A stretch of 29,709 nucleotides of DNA, from the IMG/VR virus record IMGVR_UViG_3300037264_001851, positions 1 through 29,709 of that record; one strand, given 5' to 3'. The stretch comes from a virus. The notes below the pieces were generated by a model, which was not told where the DNA came from, ran no database searches, and saw only the letters and a program-made list of their open reading frames with translations. Numbering within the stretch: position 1 is the first letter of the stretch; each line of letters starts with the position of its first letter. The position numbers and the translations under genes were made by a program. This document shows, piece by piece, positions 22,904 to 29,070 of the stretch.

Positions 22904-23092
22904 CTATGGCGTCGCGCCTCCTTCTCGTTGGTATTCACTAAGCAGCGGCGCCTCCGCCTCCCGTCTATCCCGTTCATCAGCCCAAAGCGCAGTGGCACCC
23001 CAACAGAGACGCTTCGCGCTAACGCACGTATCCCCAAACTTCTGGTGTATGTCCTGTAGGTCAGCCATCAGTTTCGTGATGCGCCACATCAT
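22904..23092 (-). CDS. small hypothetical phage protein
   Basis: 62 residues from ATG 23092, which overlaps the upstream stop as ATGA. A second ATG follows at once. Helical, with MMWRITKLMADLQDIHQKFGD then a short polar tail. No motif recognised. Last member of the overlapping accessory gene chain. Confidence 0.6.
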   Translation of the reverse strand: MMWRITKLMADLQDIHQKFGDTCVSAKRLCWGATALWADERDRREAEAPLLSEYQREGGATP

Positions 23093-23325
23093 GCCTGCTC
23101 CTTCTCTGCTTCGCCCTTGCAGCACGTTTCGTAGCCGTGCGAGTGGTGGTCGTGCATACAGTTTTCGCACCACGATACCTGCCCGCCGCATTCGCGCGGC
23201 CCGTCAAAAGGCGCGTAACACTCGTGCCGATTGGACTGCCCAGAATTGGCGATATCCACTTTGCCGGGCGTAAAGTTCTGGCACGGTTGCTTGCCTTCGG
23301 CGAACGCTGAGTCTGGTATGTACAT
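23089..23325 (-). CDS. small Cys/His-rich protein
   Basis: 78 residues from ATG 23325, with GGAGG about 10 bases upstream. The region from residue 38 to 71 has CYAPF, RECGG, WCENCMHDHHSHG and ETCC, that is six or more Cys plus several His, suggesting metal binding. The stop overlaps the next start as ATGA. No family recognised, though phage-encoded small Cys/His proteins are often DNA-binding or host-directed. Confidence 0.6.
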   Translation of the reverse strand: MYIPDSAFAEGKQPCQNFTPGKVDIANSGQSNRHECYAPFDGPRECGGQVSWCENCMHDHHSHGYETCCKGEAEKEQA

Positions 23326-23330
23326 CGCTC

Positions 23331-23984
23331 CTACGCCTCCTTCTCTGCCGTCGTCACCCACACCCACGGATTGTCGTCCCACGTGCTGCCGGACTTCGCG
23401 TTCGCGTCCCACGTGTCCGCGAACCACTCGTATGCCTGCGACGCATCCGCGTCAACCGAATGCGTCGCGGGAAAGCCCTCGGCAATCAGGTCGTCGATGC
23501 TGATGTTCTGCAACGGCTCCGCCCTGACCGCCGTCACGACGAGCCATATCCGCGCGGCCCACTTAGGCATCGTCGCGGGGGAACGCCACGGCCACTGGCA
23601 AGGACTCGTGATGATTGCCGCGTCGTGTTTGCCAGTAAACTGCCCATGTCGCACCTCGCGCATTTCCCCGTCGGCGCGATAGACGACCCAATCATCTGCG
23701 GTCTCATACCACGTCTCGCGCACGTAGATTCGGTCGCCGGGGGCGAAGGACTGCTTGATTAGCCCTCCATGTCGCGGGTCGGTTAGTACCATGTCCGGCA
23801 GATTGTCGTATGCTTTCTGCCCGTCAATCACGCCCTGCGTGATACTCTCTGCTATGGCGCAGGCTTGGCGACTCCGGTAACGCGGAACAGGCTGCGGCGT
23901 GATCGCCCGCCTGAACATGCTCTTCGTCCCGTCCTGTATCCGCCGCACGTCGTCTGCCCCGAAGATTACGCCCCGCTCGGTCAT
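23331..23984 (-). CDS. ASCH-like phage protein, paralogue A
   Basis: 217 residues from ATG 23984 with GGAGGAA 7 bases upstream. It has the layout of a widespread phage family I associate with ASCH-like folds: N-terminal TKSMFRRAITPQP, central GDRIYVRETWYE, then SPATMPKWAARIWLVVTAVRAEPLQNIS, DDLIAEGFP and terminal WDDNPWVWV. The family is thought to bind nucleic acid or a modified nucleotide, but its function is not established. It is a paralogue of 25914-26531, with very similar DNA in the C-terminal 100 codons and a different middle. Confidence 0.7.
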   Translation of the reverse strand: MTERGVIFGADDVRRIQDGTKSMFRRAITPQPVPRYRSRQACAIAESITQGVIDGQKAYDNLPDMVLTDPRHGGLIKQSFAPGDRIYVRETWYETADDWVVYRADGEMREVRHGQFTGKHDAAIITSPCQWPWRSPATMPKWAARIWLVVTAVRAEPLQNISIDDLIAEGFPATHSVDADASQAYEWFADTWDANAKSGSTWDDNPWVWVTTAEKEA

Positions 23985-24490
23985 CGGCACTTCCTCCATA
24001 CTTCCAGTGTCGCGTCGGCAGGAAGATATAGCGGGTGCTTTGGCGCTCCGCTTTTGTTCATGCCGAGGCACATAAACCCCTTCTCCTCAAACTCGCGCTG
24101 CCTGTCCCTGAACCGTCCGCCCTCGCCCCACGCGGCGACGATGGGGCATCCCAGTCTGACCGCCTCGGTCAGCCACATATCGTTGCACTGGCCGACCGGG
24201 TCGTCAGCCGCCATCATGTCGCGCGGGTTTGTCGCACGATAGGCGAAGAGGTTCAGCATCAGCACCGCGCCGAAATCCCACGCCCGCGAGAATCCGCAGA
24301 TGCGCCTGATAGTCGGGTCGTCCGCCGTCTCGTCAGCCGTCGAGGGATTGAGCCCTATCCAGACGATAGGCCGGAGCCGGGGTCCCACTTGCCGCGCCAC
24401 GACGTAGCGGTATCGCCTGTCCTGGTCAAATACCGCCCCTTGCGCCACGAGCGCAGGGATACTGGGCAAACTGATGCGTATCTCGCTCAC
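23981..24490 (-). CDS. DUF1643 family protein
   Basis: 169 residues from GTG 24490, whose GTGA overlaps the stop of the preceding gene. The hallmark WIGLNPSTADETADDPTI is at about 41-58, followed by FGAVLMLNLFAYRATNPRDM and PIVAAWGEGG, which together identify DUF1643 (PF07799). The biochemical role is unknown. Members are frequent in phages and plasmids near DNA modification or nucleotide metabolism genes. Length is typical. The next gene starts within its stop (ATGA). Confidence 0.87.
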   Translation of the reverse strand: MSEIRISLPSIPALVAQGAVFDQDRRYRYVVARQVGPRLRPIVWIGLNPSTADETADDPTIRRICGFSRAWDFGAVLMLNLFAYRATNPRDMMAADDPVGQCNDMWLTEAVRLGCPIVAAWGEGGRFRDRQREFEEKGFMCLGMNKSGAPKHPLYLPADATLEVWRKCR

Positions 24491-24639
24491 GCGCCACCGC
24501 CTTTCGCCGCACGAGATTCCTCGGAGCCGACCAGCGCGCGAAGGCATATCACCTCGTCCCGCCACTTCTTCAACAACTCGCCCGCCAGCCACGATACGCG
24601 CGCCTCTATCTCCGCCGGCGTGACATTGCGCTTGGTCAT
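24487..24639 (-). CDS. small hypothetical protein in overlap chain
   Basis: 50 residues from ATG 24639, preceded by AAGGAG at good spacing and overlapping the previous stop (ATGA). The sequence (NVTPAEIEARVSWLAGELLKK then WRDEVICLRALVGSEE) is a predicted helical hairpin. Its stop overlaps the DUF1643 start (GTGA). No family recognised. Confidence 0.6.
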   Translation of the reverse strand: MTKRNVTPAEIEARVSWLAGELLKKWRDEVICLRALVGSEESRAAKGGGA

Positions 24640-24938
24640 GACGCGCTCCTTTCAATCGCCTCATATGTTGCGGCGAAGATGTCCGGCTTGCACGGGTAGA
24701 GTTCTCCCTTGATGCCCTTGATAATCCAGTCGCCTTCGCGGGCGAACATCTCACCTTCAAGCGTTTGAATCTTTGCGCCGATGGTATCTTGCTCATCCGG
24801 CGTGTCGCGTGGAGTTCCATCGGACGCGACGTAGCAACCGCGTATCCTGTTCTGCCCGTCGAGTTCGCACACGTCGCTCCAGTTTTGCCATGTCAACTGA
24901 ACAGCCTCAATCGCAATCGGTTTCCTCCTGAACTTCAT
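24636..24938 (-). CDS. PGDYG-type phage protein
   Basis: 100 residues from ATG 24938 with AAGGAG 6 bases upstream. The N-terminus KFRRKPIAIEAVQLTWQNW, the centre TLEGEMFAREGDWIIKG and the C-terminus GELYPCKPDIFAATYE match a very common small phage protein whose core is GDWII-x-GxxGExYPCxPDIF. Function is not known. It overlaps both neighbours by ATGA. Confidence 0.75.
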   Translation of the reverse strand: MKFRRKPIAIEAVQLTWQNWSDVCELDGQNRIRGCYVASDGTPRDTPDEQDTIGAKIQTLEGEMFAREGDWIIKGIKGELYPCKPDIFAATYEAIERSAS

Positions 24939-25261
24939 CCCTTGCTCCTTTCCACGGCCTCGGCCAGCGCGAGGATGAAGGCCTCGGCCAATGTCTCTGC
25001 CTCGCATGACTTCCTACCGCCCACCGAGCAAATCCACAATGAACGCTTCGACATCCCTTCGGGCGTCTTCCAAAACGTCACTGTGTAGCGTGTGCCGGCC
25101 CACTCCAGCGCCCGGACGAAGTTCGCGGGGACGCGGTAGTCGGGATAAACAACAGTCCAGCAGTCATTGTCGCGATGAGTACAGCCATTGCGTTCGCAAA
25201 TGCGTGATGGCTCGTCCCCCATCGCCTCGGCGAGAATCCGGTTCGCGTCGTCAATGGTCAT
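24935..25261 (-). CDS. hypothetical phage protein
   Basis: 108 residues from ATG 25261 with GGAGG 7 bases upstream. The first 40 residues contain CERNGCTHRDNDC (three Cys and a His), and the C-terminus TLAEAFILALAEAVERSKG is an amphipathic helix of a type frequent in small phage proteins. No family is assigned. Its stop overlaps the next ATG. Confidence 0.6.
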   Translation of the reverse strand: MTIDDANRILAEAMGDEPSRICERNGCTHRDNDCWTVVYPDYRVPANFVRALEWAGTRYTVTFWKTPEGMSKRSLWICSVGGRKSCEAETLAEAFILALAEAVERSKG

Positions 25262-25313
25262 CGCGGGCCTCCTTCAACAGCGCCTTTATGGCCGGTGATT
25301 CCGTGTCCGTCAT
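25251..25313 (-). CDS. possible 20-residue peptide bridging two genes
   Basis: ATG 25313 overlaps the stop of the upstream gene (ATGA), has GGAGGGG just upstream and runs for 20 codons to a TGA inside the start region of the next gene. The peptide MTDTESPAIKALLKEARDDH is plausible for a helix. It may be a real micro-protein or simply a device that couples translation of its neighbours. Confidence 0.35.
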   Translation of the reverse strand: MTDTESPAIKALLKEARDDH

Positions 25314-25603
25314 TTCCCCTCCTCCTGTGAAACCGCCCGCACGTCGAGCGACGCCATTTCAAATACCGCTGTAACGGCGATATCCATCCACTCCCACTTC
25401 TGGTGGTCGTCCGTTCCGGAATGAATAGCCCCTTGAAGTTCAAACACTTCTCCGGCCAATACGCCAAATGCCTCCTGCGGAGTAATAAAACTCCCGTCAC
25501 CCTTCTCGTCCAGACGTTCGTTGATTCGGCGATGGAGAGCCTCGATGACCCGCGCGACGTGCTCGCGGGGAACCACGATGCGAGGATGCTCCGACTTTTT
25601 CAT
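25310..25603 (-). CDS. helical protein, weakly MazG-like
   Basis: 97 residues from ATG 25603, preceded by AGGAGGAG at 6-base spacing. The second half (EAFGVLAGEVFELQGAIHSG then KWEWMDIAVTAVFEMAS) has the ExxEL...E(x)xD spacing of all-alpha NTP pyrophosphatases such as MazG, but not all metal-binding acids are obvious, so the resemblance is weak. The first half is basic and helical (HVARVIEALHRRINERL). It could equally be an unrelated helical protein. Confidence 0.55.
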   Translation of the reverse strand: MKKSEHPRIVVPREHVARVIEALHRRINERLDEKGDGSFITPQEAFGVLAGEVFELQGAIHSGTDDHQKWEWMDIAVTAVFEMASLDVRAVSQEEGK

Positions 25604-25605
25604 GC

Positions 25606-25917
25606 CTACTCCTCCTCTCTCGTCATTTCGCTGCCCGCGGAGGCACCGTCCGGCTGCGCCCGTATCATTTCCATCGCCGCCGCCAGCGCCTGCTGCGCCG
25701 CCTCGAGGTGGCGCAGGGTCCGCTTGTCGACCCCGCGCAGCCGATCCTTGAGCTGCTCGACCGGCGCCGGCCAGAGATGGAGCCTGATGCCGAGGGAGGC
25801 CAGCAGTTCCTGCACGTCCTTGAGTTTTTCGATCTCGTCCGCGAGTCGCAGATTCTCGCAAGACACTTTGCCGCGCGGGGACGATACTGGGCGCAATTCT
25901 GCGGGGGTCGTCCTCAT
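25606..25917 (-). CDS. hypothetical coiled-coil protein
   Basis: 103 residues from ATG 25917, whose ATGA overlaps the upstream stop. Longer frames to 26013 are shadows of that gene. Residues 22-45 (CENLRLADEIEKLKDVQELL) and 65-95 (VDKRTLRHLEAAQQALAAAMEMI) are heptad-like helices. No family recognised. The next gene starts 3 bases after its stop. Confidence 0.6.
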   Translation of the reverse strand: MRTTPAELRPVSSPRGKVSCENLRLADEIEKLKDVQELLASLGIRLHLWPAPVEQLKDRLRGVDKRTLRHLEAAQQALAAAMEMIRAQPDGASAGSEMTREEE

Positions 25918-26531
25918 GCCAGCACCTTCCCGAACGTCGTCACCCACACCCACGGATTGTCGTCCCACTTCTGGCCGGGCTTCGCCGTCGCGTCCCACTT
26001 GTCCGCGAACCACTCGTATGCCTGCGAGGCATCCTCGTCAACCGAATGAGTCGCGGGCCAGCCCTCGGCAATCAGGTCGTCGATGCTGATGTTCTGCAAC
26101 GGCTCGGCCCTGACCGCCGTCACGACGAGCCATATCCGCGCGGCCCAACGAGGCATCGTCGCGGGCGAACGCCAGCCACGTCCCCATTCGTGCCAGTTCA
26201 TTTCGTCCGCCGGGTCGAATTGGCTGCCGGCTCGGTGTCTCACGTAATGTCGCGCCCGTTCCGGCTCAGCGTTCCCGTCTATGTCCATGCGTCCAGCCCA
26301 CGTCTCGCGCACGTAGATGCGGTCGCCAGGACGCGGGCACCTATAGCAGAAGTTCCAGGGCTGTTTGCACATGAATTCTTCTGAGCCGCTGGACAGCATC
26401 CCGTAGACGAAGCGCCCGCCTATGTCACGTATCTCTGGCTGCGGCCGCATCGCCCGCCTGAACATGGTCTTGGTCCCGGCCTCTATCGCCCGCACGTCGT
26501 CCGCCCCGAAGATGATGCCCCGCTCAGTCAT
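25914..26531 (-). CDS. ASCH-like phage protein, paralogue B
   Basis: 205 residues from ATG 26531 with GGAG at 5-base spacing, overlapping the upstream stop. The motifs of paralogue A recur (GADDVRAIEAGTKTMFRRAM, GDRIYVRETWAG, SPATMPRWAARIWLVV, WDDNPWVWV). The middle differs: it carries CKQPWNFCYRCPRP near residues 60-75 and a second acidic loop, which suggests a changed specificity. The two copies are separated by eight short genes. Function of the family unknown. Confidence 0.7.
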   Translation of the reverse strand: MTERGIIFGADDVRAIEAGTKTMFRRAMRPQPEIRDIGGRFVYGMLSSGSEEFMCKQPWNFCYRCPRPGDRIYVRETWAGRMDIDGNAEPERARHYVRHRAGSQFDPADEMNWHEWGRGWRSPATMPRWAARIWLVVTAVRAEPLQNISIDDLIAEGWPATHSVDEDASQAYEWFADKWDATAKPGQKWDDNPWVWVTTFGKVLA

Positions 26532-26833
26532 GCGTTCTCCTTCCGCTCGCAGAATGCGTACTGCCCGCCGCGCCGCGTCCATTCCCAATGCACCATCCAC
26601 GGTATCGCGTTTGCCTGCATCGCCTCGATGAGCGATTCATTGCCCGACCAGCCTCCGGTGGCCAGTATCCACCAGCGATTTCCGTTCGCGGGATCGGCGA
26701 ACTCCTGCCAGCCCCACCCCGGCATCCACCAGAGCGAATGGACGAACTCCATCATGCCCGGCCAGTCAGTGAGCGGCCATGCCGCGATACGCTTCAACTC
26801 GTCATCGCGCGGGTAATCGCCTGTTTCGCTCAT
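26528..26833 (-). CDS. recurrent phage protein with TGGWSGNE motif
   Basis: 101 residues from ATG 26833 with GGAGG 7 bases upstream. It resembles a small phage protein I have seen repeatedly: an N-terminal RIAAWPLTDWPGMMEFVHSLW, a central WILATGGWSGNESLIEAMQAN and a terminal WEWTRRGGQYAF. Tryptophan-rich. No known function. Overlaps the next gene by ATGA. Confidence 0.7.
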   Translation of the reverse strand: MSETGDYPRDDELKRIAAWPLTDWPGMMEFVHSLWWMPGWGWQEFADPANGNRWWILATGGWSGNESLIEAMQANAIPWMVHWEWTRRGGQYAFCERKENA

Positions 26834-27069
26834 CCTATGCCTCCTTCGCAGTCAACGCGAACTTTATGAACAACTCGCATCCTCCTTTTGGGGAGCCGCG
26901 ACGTAACCGTGATTGGCAACGGACAGGCCGACCCTTTCGGGCCTGGACAAGCCCAAGCCCCTGTCCCATACTGCACCAGATAACTACAGGCGAGTGCTTT
27001 GAGCCGTTCGGAGCTGAACGAGAACGGACAGCGTTTCGCCTCGTCAACGAAACTGAATCGCGTCGCCAT
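26830..27069 (-). CDS. small hypothetical protein
   Basis: 79 residues from ATG 27069, directly after the upstream TAA, with GGAGG 8 bases away. The N-terminal half (RFSFVDEAKRCPFSFSSERLKALACSY) is plausible protein, and the C-terminal half is basic. An alternative overlapping frame to 26835 ends LFIKFALTAKEA, which looks as natural, so a sequencing or real frameshift near 26960 cannot be excluded. Confidence 0.45.
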   Translation of the reverse strand: MATRFSFVDEAKRCPFSFSSERLKALACSYLVQYGTGAWACPGPKGSACPLPITVTSRLPKRRMRVVHKVRVDCEGGIG

Positions 27070-27576
27070 TTATAGCGCCTCCGCTCGACTGCATTTGAAG
27101 AGTTGGTTATCCAGACACCCCGTACATCCTATGCCCTCTGTCCGCGTCTCGCCCGTTATCGGATCACGGCACAGCCAGTACACCGCCACCGTCGCCCTGT
27201 CCACCTTTAGGCGACCGTGACAGATGGGGATCCCGTACCGGTGCTGGAGCCTGCACACCGCGGCGGCTATCGCCCTCACCGGCGGCACGCACTTCATTGA
27301 ACTCATGGTCAGACACCGCTCGTCGCTGCCCATGTACGAAATCTTGTGCCCGCGTTCGAGCGCCAGAAGCACCCCGAGATCACCGGGCGCGGTAGGACGC
27401 TTCGGCCCAGTTTCCGTAGGGGTCCCGATCCGGATCGGGAGCGTGCGCCCTGTAGTTCCGCAGTCTATCGGTTCCTCGGTTTGAACTGCTGAACTGACCG
27501 ACTGAGGAACTTCGGAACTATTGGCGCCTCGCCTTGCGAGCGCCTCTTCCCAATCAATTGTCCCCTGCTTAACCAC
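27070..27576 (-). CDS. winged-helix-like protein with repeat inserted near N-terminus
   Basis: 168 residues from GTG 27576, with GGAGGA about 11 bases upstream. A longer frame to 27807 only reads through repeats. After KQGTIDWEEALARR, residues about 19-55 are the translation of a CCTCAGTT stretch plus a GTAG hairpin (27416-27450). Ordinary protein then resumes at about LGVLLALERG. The C-terminal 85 residues (VRAIAAAVCRLQHRYGIPICHGRLKV then YWLCRD) look like a small winged-helix module of the type found near phage replication genes. Two Cys pairs follow (GCTGC and KC). Confidence 0.5.
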   Translation of the reverse strand: MVKQGTIDWEEALARRGANSSEVPQSVSSAVQTEEPIDCGTTGRTLPIRIGTPTETGPKRPTAPGDLGVLLALERGHKISYMGSDERCLTMSSMKCVPPVRAIAAAVCRLQHRYGIPICHGRLKVDRATVAVYWLCRDPITGETRTEGIGCTGCLDNQLFKCSRAEAL

Positions 27577-27589
27577 TTGAAACCTTGTC

Positions 27590-27624
27590 CTCCACAGATT
27601 ACACAGATTCCACAGATTCAGGCT
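27590..27624. repeat. forward ACACAGATT repeat at the end of the deleted methyltransferase
   Basis: CTCCACAGATTACACAGATT followed by CCACAGATT. It supplies the stop codon of the gene on the minus strand. Confidence 0.88.
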
Positions 27625-27928
27625 CAGGCAGTAACGGCTGGTCGTTGCCATTCCGCTTGAGCCACTGCATATCCAATCTCTTCCCACGCTCAGCCGCGCG
27701 GAGGCGGTCATTCGGAGTCCATCCGCCGTGATCGCAATCGCCGCCGGCGATATCGAAGCCGATGAATGCGCGGCCCAGGGCGATAGCCGCGCTGCCCCAC
27801 TGGCCATCGACCTTGTAGTCTCGCAGGCCCCAGTACGGCGGACTCGTCACGCAACAGTGGATGCTGCCGGGCGATAGCTGCCGCGTGAGGTCGCGCGCGT
27901 CGCCCTGCGATATTCGGTTGATGTCCAT
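27599..27928 (-). pseudogene. internally deleted DNA methyltransferase
   Basis: 109 residues from ATG 27928 (GTG 27931 is also possible). The N-terminus has the catalytic motif of N4/N6 amino methylases, TSPPYWGLRDY, preceded by GDARDLTRQL. After GQW the frame jumps directly to AAIALGRAFIGFDI, the SAM-binding end normally some 150-250 residues further on, without the DPFAGSGTT motif. The middle domain and target recognition part are missing. The last residues (ESVESV) and the TAA stop come from an ACACAGATT repeat (27590-27624), and another inverted copy lies just upstream. Probably non-functional. Confidence 0.75.
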
Positions 27929-27997
27929 CACTTCCCGCCTGAATCTGTGTAATCTGTGTAATCTGTGGATAAACTCTTTTGTGTCTCTGTGGTCATC
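27929..27997. repeat. reverse ACACAGATT repeat
   Basis: AATCTGTGT units at 27942-27972 ending GTGGATAA. They form an inward-facing inverted pair with the copy at 27590. Confidence 0.9.
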
Positions 27998-28528
27998 CTA
28001 CTCCAGCCCCAGCGCCGATAGCGCGATCTCGCGGGCCTTCTCATGGCTCACGGCAAACGCCCCGACGACCTCGCCGTTTGGCCCAGTGATCTCGATCCCG
28101 TACTGCCCGTCACCGGGTTTTGTCTCCTCACGTGGCGTCCCGCCCTGGCGGGTAAACGTGGCGTCGTGAGGGCCGCTCTTCCTGGCGGCGGAGCCGCTTC
28201 GGCCCGGGCGAGAGAGATGCCTTGCCGTGCTCTGCTCCTGTGGCTGAGGCGAGAGCTGCTCCGGCGTCAGGCCCGCCACCCGCTCCTTGAGTACCTGCGG
28301 CGGCACGTCGCCCTCGAGAAAATACCCCTTCTGTCCGCCGCCCCGGAGGCCCAGCTTCGCCAGCTCCGCCTGGTGCGCGGCCATGAACACCGTGATCGTC
28401 GGGCTGCTGATTCCCAAGGCTTCCCCGAAATCTCCCTGATGCGGATACCCACCTTTGGCCAGCATCGCCTTCGTGACATCGACGATGATCCGAATCCGCC
28501 TCGATACCTCAGCCTGTGACAGCGCCAT
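27998..28528 (-). CDS. HTH-like protein with in-frame GGGCGAGAGA repeat
   Basis: 176 residues from ATG 28528 with AAGGAG at 9-base spacing, an internal start within a longer frame. The first 65 residues (EVSRRIRIIVDVTKAMLAKGG then GDFGEALGISSPTITVFMAAH) resemble a helix-turn-helix. A short beta part follows. Residues about 101-133 (HLSRPGRSGSAARKSG...) are the translation of a repeat at about 28125-28220. The C-terminus (GIEITGPNGEVVGAFAVSHEKAREIALSAL) is a small alpha/beta domain. No family named. The repeat lies between two domains. Confidence 0.55.
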   Translation of the reverse strand: MALSQAEVSRRIRIIVDVTKAMLAKGGYPHQGDFGEALGISSPTITVFMAAHQAELAKLGLRGGGQKGYFLEGDVPPQVLKERVAGLTPEQLSPQPQEQSTARHLSRPGRSGSAARKSGPHDATFTRQGGTPREETKPGDGQYGIEITGPNGEVVGAFAVSHEKAREIALSALGLE

Positions 28529-28939
28529 TGAACCACGCTCCTTTCCTCGTTCGGTTTGGTTTGCGTGCGTTGCGCTCGTGGCGGCGTGAGTCCGGTGCGC
28601 CTCGCGGGCCGCCTCCAGCGGCCTCCCGGACGGGCGAGAGATACGCGGTATCTCCCGTTTCGCTCCGCCCCGATGAATCTCCGCATCCGGAAATTCCTTT
28701 TCCGCCTGGGCGGCGAGCGCCGCCTCAATACCCTCTTTGTCTCCCGGCCCATAGACATCGACGCCGCGTGTGCCGTCCGCGCGCTGCCACGAGAGCCGGC
28801 CGTAACTCTGCCCGCCCTCGGTGCCGATGACACCGACGCCCCTACCCGCCGTGTCCTTCCACCAGATAGCGGTCTCGACCGCCGCGCCCTCGCGGTCCGC
28901 ATCGACCTCCCGCCAGAATTCCGCCGCGCCAAGATTCAT
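27998..28939 (-). CDS. longer frame: unknown protein joined to the HTH-like protein through a repeat
   Basis: ATG 28939 has AAGGGG 9 bases upstream and opens a frame of 313 codons that runs without a stop into the HTH-like gene. Residues 1-92 (FWREVDADREGAAVETAIWW, YGPGDKEGIEAALAAQAEKEF) are an unknown acidic alpha/beta protein. Residues about 95-135 (PRISRPSGRPLEAAREAHRT) are translated from the GGGCGAGAGA element (about 28565-28650). Most likely two original genes lost the stop between them when the repeat arrived. Either a fused protein, or two proteins from two starts, would result. Confidence 0.5.
   Translation of the reverse strand: MNLGAAEFWREVDADREGAAVETAIWWKDTAGRGVGVIGTEGGQSYGRLSWQRADGTRGVDVYGPGDKEGIEAALAAQAEKEFPDAEIHRGGAKREIPRISRPSGRPLEAAREAHRTHAATSATHANQTERGKERGSMALSQAEVSRRIRIIVDVTKAMLAKGGYPHQGDFGEALGISSPTITVFMAAHQAELAKLGLRGGGQKGYFLEGDVPPQVLKERVAGLTPEQLSPQPQEQSTARHLSRPGRSGSAARKSGPHDATFTRQGGTPREETKPGDGQYGIEITGPNGEVVGAFAVSHEKAREIALSALGLE
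28565..28650. repeat. GGGCGAGAGA element read in frame
   Basis: Conserved order CTCGTGGCGGCGTGAGTCCGG, GCGGGCCGC, GCGGCCTCCCGGACGGGCG, AGAGATA. The same element is at 3001, 7243 and 17803. Confidence 0.85.
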
Positions 28940-29070
28940 GAACCATCCCCTTGTCTGTCCACAGATTACACAGATTCAGTCGGGATTTCCGACCTCTCCT
29001 GCGGAGGCCGTGTCTGCATCTGTGTAATCTGCGTAACTTGTCCGCCCTCGGTCTGGCGGATCTGTGGACA
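28940..29070. mobile_element. MITE-like element with a 24-base hairpin inserted
   Basis: Ends TGTCCACAG (28956) and CTGTGGACA (to 29070) are perfect inverted repeats. Interior landmarks GGATTTCCGACC and GCCGTGTCTGCATCTG match 8313-8459. The right end is interrupted at 29037-29060 by a 24-base CTTG hairpin. The element overlaps the 3' end of the methyltransferase gene and encodes its last residues. Confidence 0.65.

Noticed and set aside
26835-27047. Alternative 70-codon frame overlapping the 26830-27069 gene
   Set aside because: Its C-terminus looks natural, but the other frame has the better start and ribosome site. I kept that one at low confidence and noted a possible frameshift.
5391-29070. 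DnaA boxes: TTATCCACA occurs exactly in several ACACAGATT repeats
   Set aside because: The boxes are single, scattered over the whole window in both orientations and belong to a dispersed repeat. There is no cluster, AT-rich unwinding region or dnaA/dnaN context, so I do not call an origin.
1340-29070. CRISPR array
   Set aside because: Repeats are plentiful but irregularly spaced, of several families and in gaps between genes. No regular repeat-spacer pattern and no cas genes are present.
28956-29070. Phage attachment site from the inverted repeats at the right side
   Set aside because: The repeats occur many times in the window and no integrase or tRNA is nearby, so there is no reason to choose this copy as att.
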